The notes: a model not told the origin generated them from the letters alone. Positions 1-8,998 are shown, counted from the first letter of the stretch. The stretch: DNA of 64,000 bases from JAVKEN01 sp040221415 (GCA_040221415.1 JAVKEN010000024.1:77215-141214), one strand, 5' to 3'. Numbers and translations are program-made.

Positions 1-159
1 TATTTCTGAATTATGACACCAACTTGCCACATTTGTACCAAACATAAAGTCACAATCTTCGTCCCAACCATATTCAACTAATGGTGGGTAGAAGAACAAG
101 TCATACACAGCTTTATATATATTATGTAAGAAACCATCTATTTTATCGAATGTATCCAT
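1..159 (-). CDS. Partial hypothetical protein (N-terminal 53 residues)
   Basis: The reading frame is open from an ATG at 157-159 to the window edge, so only the first 53 residues are seen. The fragment is rich in aromatic residues (FFYPP, YGW) and acidic residues (DEDCD), contains two cysteines, and has no signal peptide. A weak AGG lies about 8 nt upstream of the ATG. I do not recognise the family. It could also be a short ORF that happens to be open, although 53 stop-free codons in DNA this AT-rich favour a real gene. Confidence 0.5.
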   Translation of the reverse strand, partial: MDTFDKIDGFLHNIYKAVYDLFFYPPLVEYGWDEDCDFMFGTNVASWCHNSEI

Positions 160-365
160 CGCGCACCTAAAAATTAGTTTTTTTATTTTACAAAACTATT
201 AACAGAAGTCAACTATTGTAAGAAATTACCTGCTAGCATCCTCTTATATCTTAACTAGTATAAAGTGAGAACAGGATTAGAGATCAAGCAGGTAGAATGA
301 CACATTTTCTTCGATGTCATCCTCGCGCAGGCGTAAAAATTGAGCCAGGTGAATAGTGGCAATGG

Positions 366-386
366 ATTCCCGGTCAAGCCGGGAAT
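366..386. repeat. REP-like hairpin, TCAAG loop (copy 1)
   Basis: Perfect 8-bp inverted repeat (ATTCCCGG / CCGGGAAT) around a TCAAG loop, preceded by TGG and followed by TGACA. The same layout recurs at 48576-48596, 49572-49590 and, inverted, at 49526-49538 with different stem sequences. A degraded related palindrome (TCATCCTCGCGCAGGCG) lies at about 317-335. The stretch 160-420 holds no gene that I can support beyond these repeats. Confidence 0.75.
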
Positions 387-420
387 GACAACAGATGGGT
401 TGTTGATAGTAGGACGAGGA

Positions 421-843
421 TTACTCGTCTTCGCTGTGAGTTCTTTCGTAGTTCTCGTGGCGTTCTTGCGCTTCAATACATAAAGTAGCAACTGGACGCG
501 CTTCAAGACGTTTAACACCAATTGGCTCACCTGTTTCTTCGCAGAAACCATATTCATCATTTTCTATACGCTCTAGGGCGTGCTCGATCTTATCAATCAA
601 CTTACGATATCTGTCTCTTGTTCTAAGCTCAAAAGCAGTTTCGGTTTCTGCAGATGCTCTGTCATTAACATCAGGCTCGTTAAGGTTTTCTTCTTTAAGA
701 TGCTCCATCGTTTCTTCAGCCTCTTCAAGAAGCTCTGACTTCCAAGCAAGGAGTTTCTGTCTAAAATACTCCAATTGCTTTGGATTCATGTATTCTTCTT
801 TTTCTGATGGCTGATAGCCTGCTTCTAATGTTACTTTTGTCAT
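421..843 (-). CDS. dksA: RNA polymerase-binding transcription factor DksA
   Basis: Cytoplasmic factor that binds in the RNA polymerase secondary channel and, with ppGpp, reprograms transcription in starvation. It is 140 aa, near the family length, with a coiled-coil region (about 25-95) followed by the DksA/TraR zinc-finger region (about 98-130). Only two of the four usual cysteines remain (C101, C122). The other two positions are T104 and A125, the pattern I know from alphaproteobacterial DksA, so zinc may not be bound. The start is an ATG with a GAGG about 12 nt upstream. It is the last gene of a leftward group, 14 nt after tyrS. Confidence 0.95.
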   Translation of the reverse strand: MTKVTLEAGYQPSEKEEYMNPKQLEYFRQKLLAWKSELLEEAEETMEHLKEENLNEPDVNDRASAETETAFELRTRDRYRKLIDKIEHALERIENDEYGFCEETGEPIGVKRLEARPVATLCIEAQERHENYERTHSEDE

Positions 844-857
844 CTTTAAAAAACCTC

Positions 858-2105
858 TTAATCCTTTAATATTATTTTCATGTGCTTTTTTTTGCCGCTC
901 GAAATAATCAGGGTATTATTACCAAAATCATCCTTAGTGACAACATAATTTTCATCGCTAATTTTTTCTTTGTTTAACTTAGCTCCACCGCCCTTTATAA
1001 GCCTTTTAGCTGCGCCATTTGACTCTGCAAGGCCAGATTTCGCATAAAGCTGATATAAGAATAAATTACCGTCTAACTCTTTTTCTGAAATTTCAAACTC
1101 TTCAACGCCGGTGATTTCACCTTTCTCAAAAACACTAATCGCTGTCTGCTCTGCTTCTGCTGCGGCAGATTCCCCGTGACACATCTTAGTAACTTCAAAT
1201 GCCAATTTTTTCTTGAGATCATTAATATTTGTATTTTCTTTAGCCAGCATGTCAATTTCAGGAACCGAAAGATCTGTAAAGAATTTCATGAATCTGATCA
1301 CATCATCATCTTCAACGTTACGCCAATATTGATAATATTCGTACGGAGATAACATATCTTCATTCAACCAAACTGCTCCACCTTCAGTTTTACCCATCTT
1401 CTCACCAGAAGAAGTGGTTATTAAAGGCGTAGTAAGACCAAAAGCCTCTTTGCCTTCTACTCTTCTGGTTAGCTCAACACCATTAATAATGTTACCCCAC
1501 TGATCCGAACCACCACATTGAACGAAACAATTATGATGTTTGTTCAAATGCAAGAAATCATAGCCTTGGAGAATCATGTAATTAAACTCAAGGAAACTCA
1601 TATTCTGCTCGCGCTCTAGCCTTAGCTTAACACTTTCAAAGCTGAGCATTCTGTTAACCGAGAAATGTTTGCCAATATCACGTAAGAAATCAAGATATTT
1701 GATATCAGATAACCAGTCATCATTATTAAGCAAAACAGCATCTGATGCGCCACTGCCAAATGAAATAAATTTGGATAATGATTTCTTTATGCCTTCAATG
1801 TTCTCAGCAATCGCCGCATCATCAAGAACTTTTCTAGCTTTGTCTTTACCGGTTGGATCACCAATTTTTGTAGTGCCACCACCAATCAGAACAATCGGCT
1901 TAATGCCATATTTCTGGAACAAGCGCAAAGTCATGATTTGCATCAAACTACCAACATGTAAAGAGGTCGCCGTGCAATCAAAGCCAATGTACGCGCCAAC
2001 TTCACCTGGAGATTTTAACTTACCAGCCAGCGCCTCTTCATCGGTGCACTGATAGTAATAACCCCTATCCTTAAATTCTTGAATGAAATCTTGCCTAGTA
2101 ACCAT
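858..2105 (-). CDS. tyrS: Tyrosyl-tRNA synthetase
   Basis: Class I aminoacyl-tRNA synthetase that charges tRNA-Tyr in the cytoplasm. The HIGH-type motif is HVGS at residues 50-53, the KMSKS-type loop is KMGKT at 236-240, and a C-terminal S4-like RNA-binding segment begins around 350 (RLIKGGGAKLN). The 415 aa length is normal for bacterial TyrS. The ATG start overlaps the end of the copper chaperone gene by 11 nt, so translation is probably coupled. dksA follows after 14 nt. No T-box or other leader is visible. Confidence 0.97.
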   Translation of the reverse strand: MVTRQDFIQEFKDRGYYYQCTDEEALAGKLKSPGEVGAYIGFDCTATSLHVGSLMQIMTLRLFQKYGIKPIVLIGGGTTKIGDPTGKDKARKVLDDAAIAENIEGIKKSLSKFISFGSGASDAVLLNNDDWLSDIKYLDFLRDIGKHFSVNRMLSFESVKLRLEREQNMSFLEFNYMILQGYDFLHLNKHHNCFVQCGGSDQWGNIINGVELTRRVEGKEAFGLTTPLITTSSGEKMGKTEGGAVWLNEDMLSPYEYYQYWRNVEDDDVIRFMKFFTDLSVPEIDMLAKENTNINDLKKKLAFEVTKMCHGESAAAEAEQTAISVFEKGEITGVEEFEISEKELDGNLFLYQLYAKSGLAESNGAAKRLIKGGGAKLNKEKISDENYVVTKDDFGNNTLIISSGKKKHMKIILKD

Positions 2106-2547
2106 TGCTCTTCGCAGTCTGTACAGGAACTTCGATTACCTCAACCCCTGCATGTTTAAATTTCAAAACTAAATCAAACTTCTCACCAACTTTAAGCGGC
2201 TCATGTAAATCCATCAGCATAATGTGTAAACCTTTTGGCTTAAAGCTTACTACCGAGTCATGCGGGATTGCAACGCGATTAATATGCACCATCTGTGAAA
2301 CACCTTGCTCAGTAACGGTTTTATGAATTTGAGACTCTTTAGCTATTTTAGTATGAGAATCAATCAAATAATCTATTGGTCCTTTATTCTGAATATCCAT
2401 GTAAATAGCTGTCATTTTACCCTTACCGTAGGTTGGCCTTGCCCAAACGTTAGATATAATGATTTTTTCATCTTGGAATGGCTCTTCCGTAGCAAATGCA
2501 GCGCTAGAAAGTAAAATTACTAATACTGATAATAAGATTTTTTTCAT
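2095..2547 (-). CDS. Periplasmic copper chaperone PCu(A)C
   Basis: A PCuAC (DUF461) protein that in this family delivers Cu(I) to the CuA site of cytochrome c oxidase. The 150 aa product begins with a Sec signal peptide (MKKILLSVLVILLSSAAFA). The metal-binding pattern is visible as a His in QIHKT, a Met in QMVHI and the downstream GLHIMLMD. An AGGAAAGGAA purine stretch directly precedes the ATG. It overlaps tyrS by 11 nt. The substrate fits the aa3 oxidase genes elsewhere in the window (ctaC at 59.4-60.2 kb, COX3 at 30.8-31.6 kb). Confidence 0.9.
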   Translation of the reverse strand: MKKILLSVLVILLSSAAFATEEPFQDEKIIISNVWARPTYGKGKMTAIYMDIQNKGPIDYLIDSHTKIAKESQIHKTVTEQGVSQMVHINRVAIPHDSVVSFKPKGLHIMLMDLHEPLKVGEKFDLVLKFKHAGVEVIEVPVQTAKSNGY

Positions 2548-2578
2548 TTCCTTTCCTTTCGATTTCTGAGGCTATTAA

Positions 2579-2614
2579 TAAATAGCATAAAACTATTTTT
2601 TTAAAAGCTATTTA
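2579..2614 (-). other. Stem-loop between regulator and copper chaperone genes
   Basis: Perfect 8-bp inverted repeat (TAAATAGC / GCTATTTA) with a 20-nt AT-rich loop. It overlaps the stop codon of the winged-helix gene and sits 32 nt before the chaperone ATG. No T-tract follows on the minus strand, so it is not a canonical terminator. It could be an attenuator or an RNA-processing site. Confidence 0.3.
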
Positions 2615-3243
2615 TCAGGGATATTCAGTTTATATAATCCTTTATTATCTAGGATAATCAACTTTTTGAGAAGTGGATGTTTGTTTTTAATCCTATATAT
2701 ATGTGTCTCGACTGTGTGGCTGTCTATATCCGATTTATATTTAAATACTTTTTCTTGAATATCATCTTTGCTTGCACCATTTTTGGCTTCTGATAGGAAG
2801 GTAAGCAAATCAACCTCTTTCTGAGTGACATCAAAATTAAGCACCTCATTCTTATCTAGAATTATTAGCATCTTCTTTGATGGCAAAAAAAGAACATCTT
2901 GCTCAAGCTTAATTGTTCTCCTTGAGCCTGCAAGAGACTTATAAGCAAAATCTATCTTCTTCAACAAATCACCAAAACTCACCGGAGTTCTAAGAAATAG
3001 TGAATTTTTTATTTGCTGCTTTTTTGCAATCTCAATTACCGGCAGCAATAAACCAACTTCACCTAAATCTTTCGATTCATCTGTTATCAGTAAATTTTTC
3101 GCCTCCAAATCAAGTTTGGATAATAAATCCTTAGAATTCTGCACCGGAATAATCTGACTCTGGTCACAAATTTGTTCAATTAACTCTTGTATAAAATGAG
3201 CATTAGACAATATAAATATATTTAAACCAGAGTAAGTCGTCAT
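2608..3243 (-). CDS. OmpR/PhoB-type winged-helix protein with degenerate receiver
   Basis: Probable DNA-binding regulator of 211 aa. The C-terminal half (about 120-211) matches the OmpR/PhoB winged helix (FDVTQKEVDLLTFLSEA, then a recognition-helix region SHTVETHIYRIKNK). The N-terminal half looks like a receiver fold but lacks the paired acidic residues at the end of strand 1 (IFILSN instead of a VDD-type motif) and the usual K after strand 5, so phosphorylation is doubtful. I chose the ATG at 3241-3243. An upstream TTG would add 23 residues and run into ribA. The ATG shares two bases with the ribA ATG on the other strand. The target genes are unknown. Confidence 0.75.
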   Translation of the reverse strand: MTTYSGLNIFILSNAHFIQELIEQICDQSQIIPVQNSKDLLSKLDLEAKNLLITDESKDLGEVGLLLPVIEIAKKQQIKNSLFLRTPVSFGDLLKKIDFAYKSLAGSRRTIKLEQDVLFLPSKKMLIILDKNEVLNFDVTQKEVDLLTFLSEAKNGASKDDIQEKVFKYKSDIDSHTVETHIYRIKNKHPLLKKLIILDNKGLYKLNIPDK

Positions 3244-4312
3244 GCCAGGCAACAAATTATTTAATTTGATTGAACAAAAGAAAATTGTAATCAAATTTGA
3301 GCGTGCAATCAATGATTTGCGTAAAGGATTACCAATATTATTTAATAAAACTACTTTGGTGCTAGCTAGCGAATCTCTTGAAAGGCCTATGCTAGATACA
3401 CTTCATCAACATAGAAAGACAATTCTGATCAGTAAAAACAGAGCAGAAAAAATTGGCATCAAGACAGATCTCTCCATCGGAATTGACGTAGATATCGTCA
3501 GCCTGGAGTATATCAACCAAATTACCATTGATAAAAATTTCAAACTTGAAGATGCAAATTATAAATCTGGCAGAGATTACAAAGAAATTCTTGAAATTCT
3601 AAAACTGGCCAAACTTGTCCCAGCAGCACTTATTATAAAAAATAGCCAATATAATGCAGATATTATCAATATTGATTCAAGCGATATCGAGTCATATAAA
3701 ATGCAGCGAAATGATTCTTTAAATAATCTCTTTACCGCACCGCTAAACCTCAAAGATGCTAAAGAAGCCTGCATCACAACATTCAGACCAACAATTGGTG
3801 GCAGGGATCATTATGCTATTATAGTTGGAGATCCATCTTCAGTGGATGTTCCGTTAGTAAGAATTCATTCTTCGTGTTACACAGGCGATTTACTGGGCTC
3901 GCTTGATTGCGATTGTGGCGAGCAATTGCGCGATAGTTTAAAACTAATCGCCAAGTCTAAGGAAAAAGCCGGAGTAGTTGTTTATCTTATGCAAGAAGGC
4001 AGAGGTATTGGGCTTACTAATAAACTGAGAACTTATGTTCTGCAAAACAAAGGCCTGGATACTGTTGACGCTAATCTTGCGCTTGGTTTCGATGATGATG
4101 AACGATCTTTTGATATTGCCGCAAAGATTCTGAAATCACTGGAAATTAGCAAAATCAAGCTTATTACCAATAACCCAAAGAAGGTCAGCTCTTTAGCAAG
4201 CGAAGGGATTGAAGTTATTGGCACTGTGCCTATTCATACTGACTCAGCAAAAACATCAAAATATTTCGCAACTAAGGTCGAAAAATTAGGACACAAAACA
4301 CCTAAACCTTAA
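3242..4312 (+). CDS. ribA: GTP cyclohydrolase II (riboflavin synthesis)
   Basis: Converts GTP to 2,5-diamino-6-ribosylamino-4(3H)-pyrimidinone 5'-phosphate, the first step of riboflavin synthesis. The C-terminal catalytic domain (about 170-356) has the zinc ligands C212, C223 and C225 (C-x10-C-x-C) and the GTP-binding stretch QEGRGIGL. The N-terminal 165 residues resemble the degenerate RibB-like half common in alphaproteobacterial RibA and lack a recognisable RibB active site, so RibB activity is unlikely. The ATG at 3242 overlaps the divergent regulator's ATG and has only a weak SD. The 3' end overlaps the convergent unknown gene by 11 nt. Confidence 0.93.
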   Translation: MPGNKLFNLIEQKKIVIKFERAINDLRKGLPILFNKTTLVLASESLERPMLDTLHQHRKTILISKNRAEKIGIKTDLSIGIDVDIVSLEYINQITIDKNFKLEDANYKSGRDYKEILEILKLAKLVPAALIIKNSQYNADIINIDSSDIESYKMQRNDSLNNLFTAPLNLKDAKEACITTFRPTIGGRDHYAIIVGDPSSVDVPLVRIHSSCYTGDLLGSLDCDCGEQLRDSLKLIAKSKEKAGVVVYLMQEGRGIGLTNKLRTYVLQNKGLDTVDANLALGFDDDERSFDIAAKILKSLEISKIKLITNNPKKVSSLASEGIEVIGTVPIHTDSAKTSKYFATKVEKLGHKTPKP

Positions 4313-5507
4313 GTGATTTATCTTTCTTTATAACATTCGGTAAGCTGCGATCAACTTTAACTTTCGAGATACTCGCCTCTTCTATTCCACTAATCCTTAA
4401 ATTAGTTTCAATTTCATAAGATTTTTTAGCCAAATGGACATTCTCTAGATCATCGACAGTTAAGTTGCCCTCATTATGACTGTCATCTTGCAGCATTTCG
4501 ACTTCTCTTTTACCCGCAACGGAGGTTGGTTTTTTTGCAGCCGCAGAATATCTCGCCATTGTTGATTTTTGCTTTGCCACTGTTTGGCTGATTGATTGTT
4601 TTAGACTTCGAATCTCATCACTTATTTCAACACCATCATTGGAAATAGGCATTAGCTCCTCTTGCCTTAAAGTGGTTCTGCCATATTGTGGCTTTTCTTT
4701 TGAGAATCGATATTTAGCCATAATGTAATAGCCTGAAAGGCTTTCATGAACTTTACTGGCGCTCCTAAAAAGAGGACCGGAACTTAAATAGCCAACGACC
4801 CCTCCAGAAAGAGCGGACATCATGCCAAAAGCCGGAAATAGTTTTGCCCCTACAATTAAAGTCACACCCGATAGAATTCCTTGAAAAATATACTCAATCA
4901 TCACCACGCGTGGTTTCTTGGCTGATTTAACTGGCGCCTTTTTTGAAAATAAATTCCTAAATCTTTTTTTACCTTTAACTTTTTGCCCCATGCGTTTCTG
5001 GACAATTTCCTTACGCAAAGTAGTTCTTTTGATAATTGCTTTAGTAATCTGCTCTTGTTGCTTTTCATTTAACCTGTCATCAAGAGTTGAAACAAAAAGA
5101 GCCGCATTTAGTGCGTAATTATCATCTTCTAAATTATCACTTCTGGTTTGCAAAATATCCTGCGTCCTTTCAACATTCTGCAACATGATTGACTCACCCG
5201 AGTAACCAATAACGAAAAGCTCAAGCCAATCTTTTTTTATGGTAGGATAATTCTGTAAATAAGAATGTAGGTTATCGGCACATCTTTGTGCGTCTGACTT
5301 AATATCACCAGGTGATTGATCAGATTTATAATTAACAAAATCTCTGGCCTTTAAGGCAAAGATGATTGCAAACATATTTGATAAAGTTGTGATCTCTGCA
5401 TGGCCAAGCTTGCCCTTGCATTTATTGCGAATCGCATCCATGTAAAGGTCTACGTTAACCCAGCGGCCAAAATCTTGCTGTTTAATAATTGTTTCGTTTG
5501 CACTCAT
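4302..5507 (-). CDS. Hypothetical protein with central hydrophobic hairpin
   Basis: 401 aa with no family that I recognise. The N-terminal ~160 residues are mixed charged helical sequence. A basic stretch follows (about 165-205, many K and R). A Gly-rich hydrophobic segment (about 208-250, with GILSGVTLIVGAKLFPAFG and SALSGGVVGYLSSG) could form two short membrane helices or a hairpin. The last ~130 residues are polar. The start is an ATG with a strong GAGAGGGCGG upstream. It lies 17 nt after a 142-aa unknown gene and probably shares its transcript. A membrane-associated or secreted protein are both possible. Confidence 0.7.
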   Translation of the reverse strand: MSANETIIKQQDFGRWVNVDLYMDAIRNKCKGKLGHAEITTLSNMFAIIFALKARDFVNYKSDQSPGDIKSDAQRCADNLHSYLQNYPTIKKDWLELFVIGYSGESIMLQNVERTQDILQTRSDNLEDDNYALNAALFVSTLDDRLNEKQQEQITKAIIKRTTLRKEIVQKRMGQKVKGKKRFRNLFSKKAPVKSAKKPRVVMIEYIFQGILSGVTLIVGAKLFPAFGMMSALSGGVVGYLSSGPLFRSASKVHESLSGYYIMAKYRFSKEKPQYGRTTLRQEELMPISNDGVEISDEIRSLKQSISQTVAKQKSTMARYSAAAKKPTSVAGKREVEMLQDDSHNEGNLTVDDLENVHLAKKSYEIETNLRISGIEEASISKVKVDRSLPNVIKKDKSLKV

Positions 5508-5524
5508 ACCGCCCTCTCGTATTT

Positions 5525-5953
5525 TTAACTAGTTGCAAATACCTTACCTAAACTTGTTAGAAGCGAGTTCGAGCTTTGCCTGATTTCATCTGGCGTCATC
5601 TCACCTCCAGAATCATTAGAACCTAAAATCTGCATTTCGACAATTGCTAAATCAAGCATTTTTTTAAGCTCCATTATTGCATCGCCATCACCACCAAATA
5701 AATCATTCATTGGAATTTTGTTTTGCAACACCTCGCCATATTGCTTAGCAAGCAAGCCAATCTTATGTTTGTATTCTTCTGAATCAGTAACAATTTCAAG
5801 ATTTACGCCAGCATTATGAATTTTAATATTTAACTCGCACTTGATCTGTTTATTGATAATCTGAATCACATTATAGAAAAATGAAATAATCGATACAGCC
5901 AAATGGGTTTGTTGCTTTTCAACAGTAAAAATAAAATTTAATTCCCTAGACAT
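5525..5953 (-). CDS. Hypothetical protein, 142 aa
   Basis: No family recognised. The start is the ATG at 5951-5953. A TTG 21 nt upstream would add an unsupported extension. The protein has no signal peptide. The N-terminal half has beta-like alternation (FIFTVEKQQTHLAVSIISFF) and the C-terminal half holds helices and a GGDGD turn. It is the promoter-proximal gene of a leftward pair with the 401-aa protein and is divergent from ftsK. Confidence 0.7.
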   Translation of the reverse strand: MSRELNFIFTVEKQQTHLAVSIISFFYNVIQIINKQIKCELNIKIHNAGVNLEIVTDSEEYKHKIGLLAKQYGEVLQNKIPMNDLFGGDGDAIMELKKMLDLAIVEMQILGSNDSGGEMTPDEIRQSSNSLLTSLGKVFATS

Positions 5954-5989
5954 GAATATAGTACTCAAAAACAAATTTTTCGTTTAGTA

Positions 5990-6017
5990 TTGGTGGCATT
6001 GTACATCATCTTATACA
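5990..6017 (+). promoter_or_regulatory. Predicted sigma70 promoter for ftsK
   Basis: TTGGTG at 5990-5995, 16-bp spacer, TATACA at 6012-6017, ending 19 nt before the ftsK ATG. Confidence 0.45.
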
Positions 6018-6036
6018 GTAATAAAGCATTTAAATA

Positions 6037-8334
6037 ATGAGCAACAGATCTAGTTCCACAGCCAAAAAAATTGGCACTATTCTTTCTGGAATGATTTTAG
6101 TGACTTTGACTGTGATTGCGACCGTATCCGTTGCAAGCTTTGACATACAAGATCCTTCGTTTAATAATGTAACTGACAGTTTGCCAAATAATTTCTTTGG
6201 TGAGTTTGGTTCTTATTCAGCAGATTTATTCTTGCAGCTTTTTGGAATTGGCTCATACATGATTATACTGGTGCCTTTTGCCTGGGGAATGCAAAACATT
6301 ACCCATTATAAGGGTTATAGCTTTTTTATTAAATTCATCGCTTACATAATTACTATTTGCCTGTTTTTGGCGATCATCACCAAGTTAACCCCTAGCAGCA
6401 ACTGGGTGTTTGATTCTTATGGTGGCGTTGTTGGGACCCAGCTTTATGTCTGGATCAAGAACCAAGAAATTCCTTACCATATATATATTGGCGTTAGCTT
6501 ATTTTTGCTTTCCTTTTATTTCGCACTTGGATTTAGGCTGAACGCGTGGAAAGCTGCCCTGATTTTCATTTGGCATAATATATATTTTGTGTTCAGAAAC
6601 ACATGGCATGTGATCCTAACAACATTCAATATCGCTAGAAGTTTAACTTCCAAGGCAAGCAAGTTACGCGGCAAAATGCTAGCTAAAAAAGCTGCTCCCT
6701 CTCCATTTGTAGAAGACCGCCATATCGCTGCTTCTGCTGATGAAACACCCATGATGTTTAAGAAAACAAGCGAGCCTGCTAAACCAAAAGCACCTAAATC
6801 GACTCAACTTTCTTTTAACGACACATCAGATTTTAAGCTGCCTGGCTCTGACTTGTTAAACAAAATTGATGCCAAATCAAGCAATGCCTCTATACCAAGA
6901 AAGATTCTTGATGAAAAAGCAGATCAGCTGACTAATGCACTGCGTGATTTTGGCGTAAATGGTGACATCATTGGCGTATATCCAGGACCAGTTGTAACCT
7001 TATATGAATTTGAACCGGCTGCTGGAACAAAATCCTCCAGGGTTGTTGGGCTTGCCGATGATATTGCAAGAACGATGTTTGCAACTTCAGCAAGGATTGC
7101 AGTGATTCCTGGCAAAAACTCAATTGGTATTGAACTGCCAAATGATACGCGCGAGATTGTTTACTTGAGAGAGTTAGTTGAAGATAAACATTATTCTCAA
7201 GCTGATAAAAAATTACCCATGATTCTTGGTAAAGATATTAGCGGCAACTCGATTATTGCAGATCTAGCAGCGATGCCTCACCTGCTTGTCGCTGGAACAA
7301 CTGGCTCTGGTAAGTCGGTTGCTATTAACACTATGATCCTGTCTTTACTTTATAAACACTCACCCGAGGAATGTAAGTTCATCATGATTGATCCTAAAAT
7401 GCTGGAACTTTCAATTTATGATGGAATCCCTCATTTACTTGCACCAGTGGTTACTGAACCTGGTAAAGCAGTTACCGCCCTAAAATGGGTTGTACGCGAA
7501 ATGGAAAATAGATACCGCCTGATGTCACAAGTAAATGTGAGGAACATGGAAGGATATAATCAAAAAATCAAAGAGGCTATTAAAAATAACACCACTCTAG
7601 AACGTAAGGTTCAGTCTGGCTTTGACCCTGAAACTGGTAAGCCAATCTATGAAACCGTCGAAATTGAGAAGAAATCTTTACCCTTTATTGTGGTGATAGT
7701 TGATGAAATGGCTGACCTTATGATTGTTGCTGGCAAGGAAATTGAAGGCTCGATCCAACGACTGGCACAAATGGCTAGGGCAGCTGGGATTCATATTATC
7801 ATGGCGACTCAGAGGCCTTCAGTAGATGTAATTACCGGGGTAATCAAAGCAAACTTCCCAACTAGAATTAGCTTCCACGTAACTTCAAAAGTAGATAGTA
7901 GAACCATATTAGGCGAAATGGGAGCTGAGCAGTTACTTGGCAAAGGTGATATGCTATACATGTCTGGCGGCAGTAAAATTAAAAGAGTACATGGACCATT
8001 CGTTGCTGATAGTGAAGTTGACGCAGTTGTAAAATTCTTGAAAAATCAATCTGCCCCTAGCTACTCGGTTGATATTACCGAAGAAGGACCAGGCGAATCT
8101 ATGGGTGGCGGAGGTGGAAACTCTGGAGATCTTGACGATCTTTACGATCAAGCAGTCGCTCTAGTCACTAGAGAGAAAAAAGCTTCGACAAGCTATCTAC
8201 AAAGATATTTCAAAATTGGCTATAACCGGGCAGCAACAATTATTGACCAACTTGAACAAAATGGTATAGTTAGTGCAGCTAACCATGTTGGCAAACGGGA
8301 AATTTTAGCAAATACTGAAAATGAAGATAATTAG
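6037..8334 (+). CDS. ftsK: DNA translocase FtsK
   Basis: Septal, membrane-anchored ATPase that pumps DNA and aligns dif sites for chromosome dimer resolution. The N-terminal ~190 residues hold about four membrane helices, followed by a fairly short linker. The motor domain has Walker A GTTGSGKS at about 420-427 and Walker B IVVIVDEMAD at about 550-560. The C-terminal gamma winged helix (about 698-765, with STSYLQRYFKIGYNRAA) would read KOPS sites. It is 765 aa, in the range of alphaproteobacterial FtsK and much shorter than the E. coli protein because of its linker. The last 14 nt overlap lolA. Confidence 0.96.
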   Translation: MSNRSSSTAKKIGTILSGMILVTLTVIATVSVASFDIQDPSFNNVTDSLPNNFFGEFGSYSADLFLQLFGIGSYMIILVPFAWGMQNITHYKGYSFFIKFIAYIITICLFLAIITKLTPSSNWVFDSYGGVVGTQLYVWIKNQEIPYHIYIGVSLFLLSFYFALGFRLNAWKAALIFIWHNIYFVFRNTWHVILTTFNIARSLTSKASKLRGKMLAKKAAPSPFVEDRHIAASADETPMMFKKTSEPAKPKAPKSTQLSFNDTSDFKLPGSDLLNKIDAKSSNASIPRKILDEKADQLTNALRDFGVNGDIIGVYPGPVVTLYEFEPAAGTKSSRVVGLADDIARTMFATSARIAVIPGKNSIGIELPNDTREIVYLRELVEDKHYSQADKKLPMILGKDISGNSIIADLAAMPHLLVAGTTGSGKSVAINTMILSLLYKHSPEECKFIMIDPKMLELSIYDGIPHLLAPVVTEPGKAVTALKWVVREMENRYRLMSQVNVRNMEGYNQKIKEAIKNNTTLERKVQSGFDPETGKPIYETVEIEKKSLPFIVVIVDEMADLMIVAGKEIEGSIQRLAQMARAAGIHIIMATQRPSVDVITGVIKANFPTRISFHVTSKVDSRTILGEMGAEQLLGKGDMLYMSGGSKIKRVHGPFVADSEVDAVVKFLKNQSAPSYSVDITEEGPGESMGGGGGNSGDLDDLYDQAVALVTREKKASTSYLQRYFKIGYNRAATIIDQLEQNGIVSAANHVGKREILANTENEDN

Positions 8335-8962
8335 ATCTCTTGTATGCATTACTACAATTATCTTCGCTTTTTATAGTCACGCTGATAAATTCTCTACTAT
8401 TCCCAAGTCCTATTCGAAAAAATCAAAAGGCCAGGTAGAAAAAGCTGAGAAATATCTTAACTCACTTAAAAATCTTTCTGCAAATTTTATCCAAACAGAT
8501 GATTACGGCAATATTCAGAAGGGTAAGCTTTATCTGTCACGCCCTGGAAAAATGCGCTGGGAGTATAAAGATCCGAAAGAAATTCTTATTCTGCTTAATA
8601 ATAAAGATATGATCCACCATGACAAGAAGTTGGATCAAATAAGCTATTTCTGCTCAAGAAATGACTTCGTGAATCTTCTTGTTAAGGATAATATCAATTT
8701 CAACAAGGAAAAGATTTACGTTAAGAAGATGCATTATGATGACAAAAAGCTGAAAATAAATTTGGCAAAAAAAGGGGAAGATAGCAGTATGACCCTTACT
8801 TTTAGCCAAGACCCATTTATTATTCACAAGCTTGAAGTTGTTGATGAGTCGCTAAATCAGGTTGATATAACTTTCCTTGATATCGAGCAGCCAAATGAAT
8901 TGAACCAAGATTTGTTCGAGTTCACTGACCATAAATACATGCGTAAACGCAGTAATTACTAG
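8321..8962 (+). CDS. lolA: Outer-membrane lipoprotein carrier LolA
   Basis: Periplasmic chaperone that carries lipoproteins from the inner to the outer membrane. The 213 aa product has a signal peptide (about 1-21, ending SHA) and the LolA core, including SANFIQTDDYGNIQKGKLYL and RPGKMRWEYKDP. The ATG lies inside the ftsK end, and ftsK-lolA adjacency is common in alphaproteobacteria. Its clients here include the DUF3035 lipoprotein at 33.9 kb. Confidence 0.92.
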   Translation: MKIIRSLVCITTIIFAFYSHADKFSTIPKSYSKKSKGQVEKAEKYLNSLKNLSANFIQTDDYGNIQKGKLYLSRPGKMRWEYKDPKEILILLNNKDMIHHDKKLDQISYFCSRNDFVNLLVKDNINFNKEKIYVKKMHYDDKKLKINLAKKGEDSSMTLTFSQDPFIIHKLEVVDESLNQVDITFLDIEQPNELNQDLFEFTDHKYMRKRSNY

Positions 8963-8970
8963 CATTTTAT

Positions 8971-8998
8971 TTGCATTATATTTTATTTAAGTTATCTT
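8971..8998 (+). promoter_or_regulatory. Promoter of the 4.5S RNA gene
   Basis: TTGCAT at 8971-8976, 16-bp spacer, TATCTT at 8993-8998, then 6 nt to the predicted RNA 5' end at 9005. The placement supports both the promoter and the RNA boundary. Confidence 0.7.

Noticed and set aside
255..560. Open frame of 101 codons overlapping the end of dksA
   Set aside because: Runs through the palindromic repeats and the dksA coding end in another frame. No protein features.
421..843. DksA as a decayed pseudogene because two zinc cysteines are missing
   Set aside because: Length, coiled coil and remaining motif are intact, and Cys loss is common in alphaproteobacterial DksA.
1669..2052. Open frame of 127 codons on the plus strand within tyrS
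   Set aside because: Lies wholly antisense to tyrS, has no recognisable domain or SD, and tyrS motifs are intact.
3180..3242. FMN riboswitch before ribA
   Set aside because: The upstream sequence is the coding region of the divergent regulator and shows no RFN-type conserved elements.
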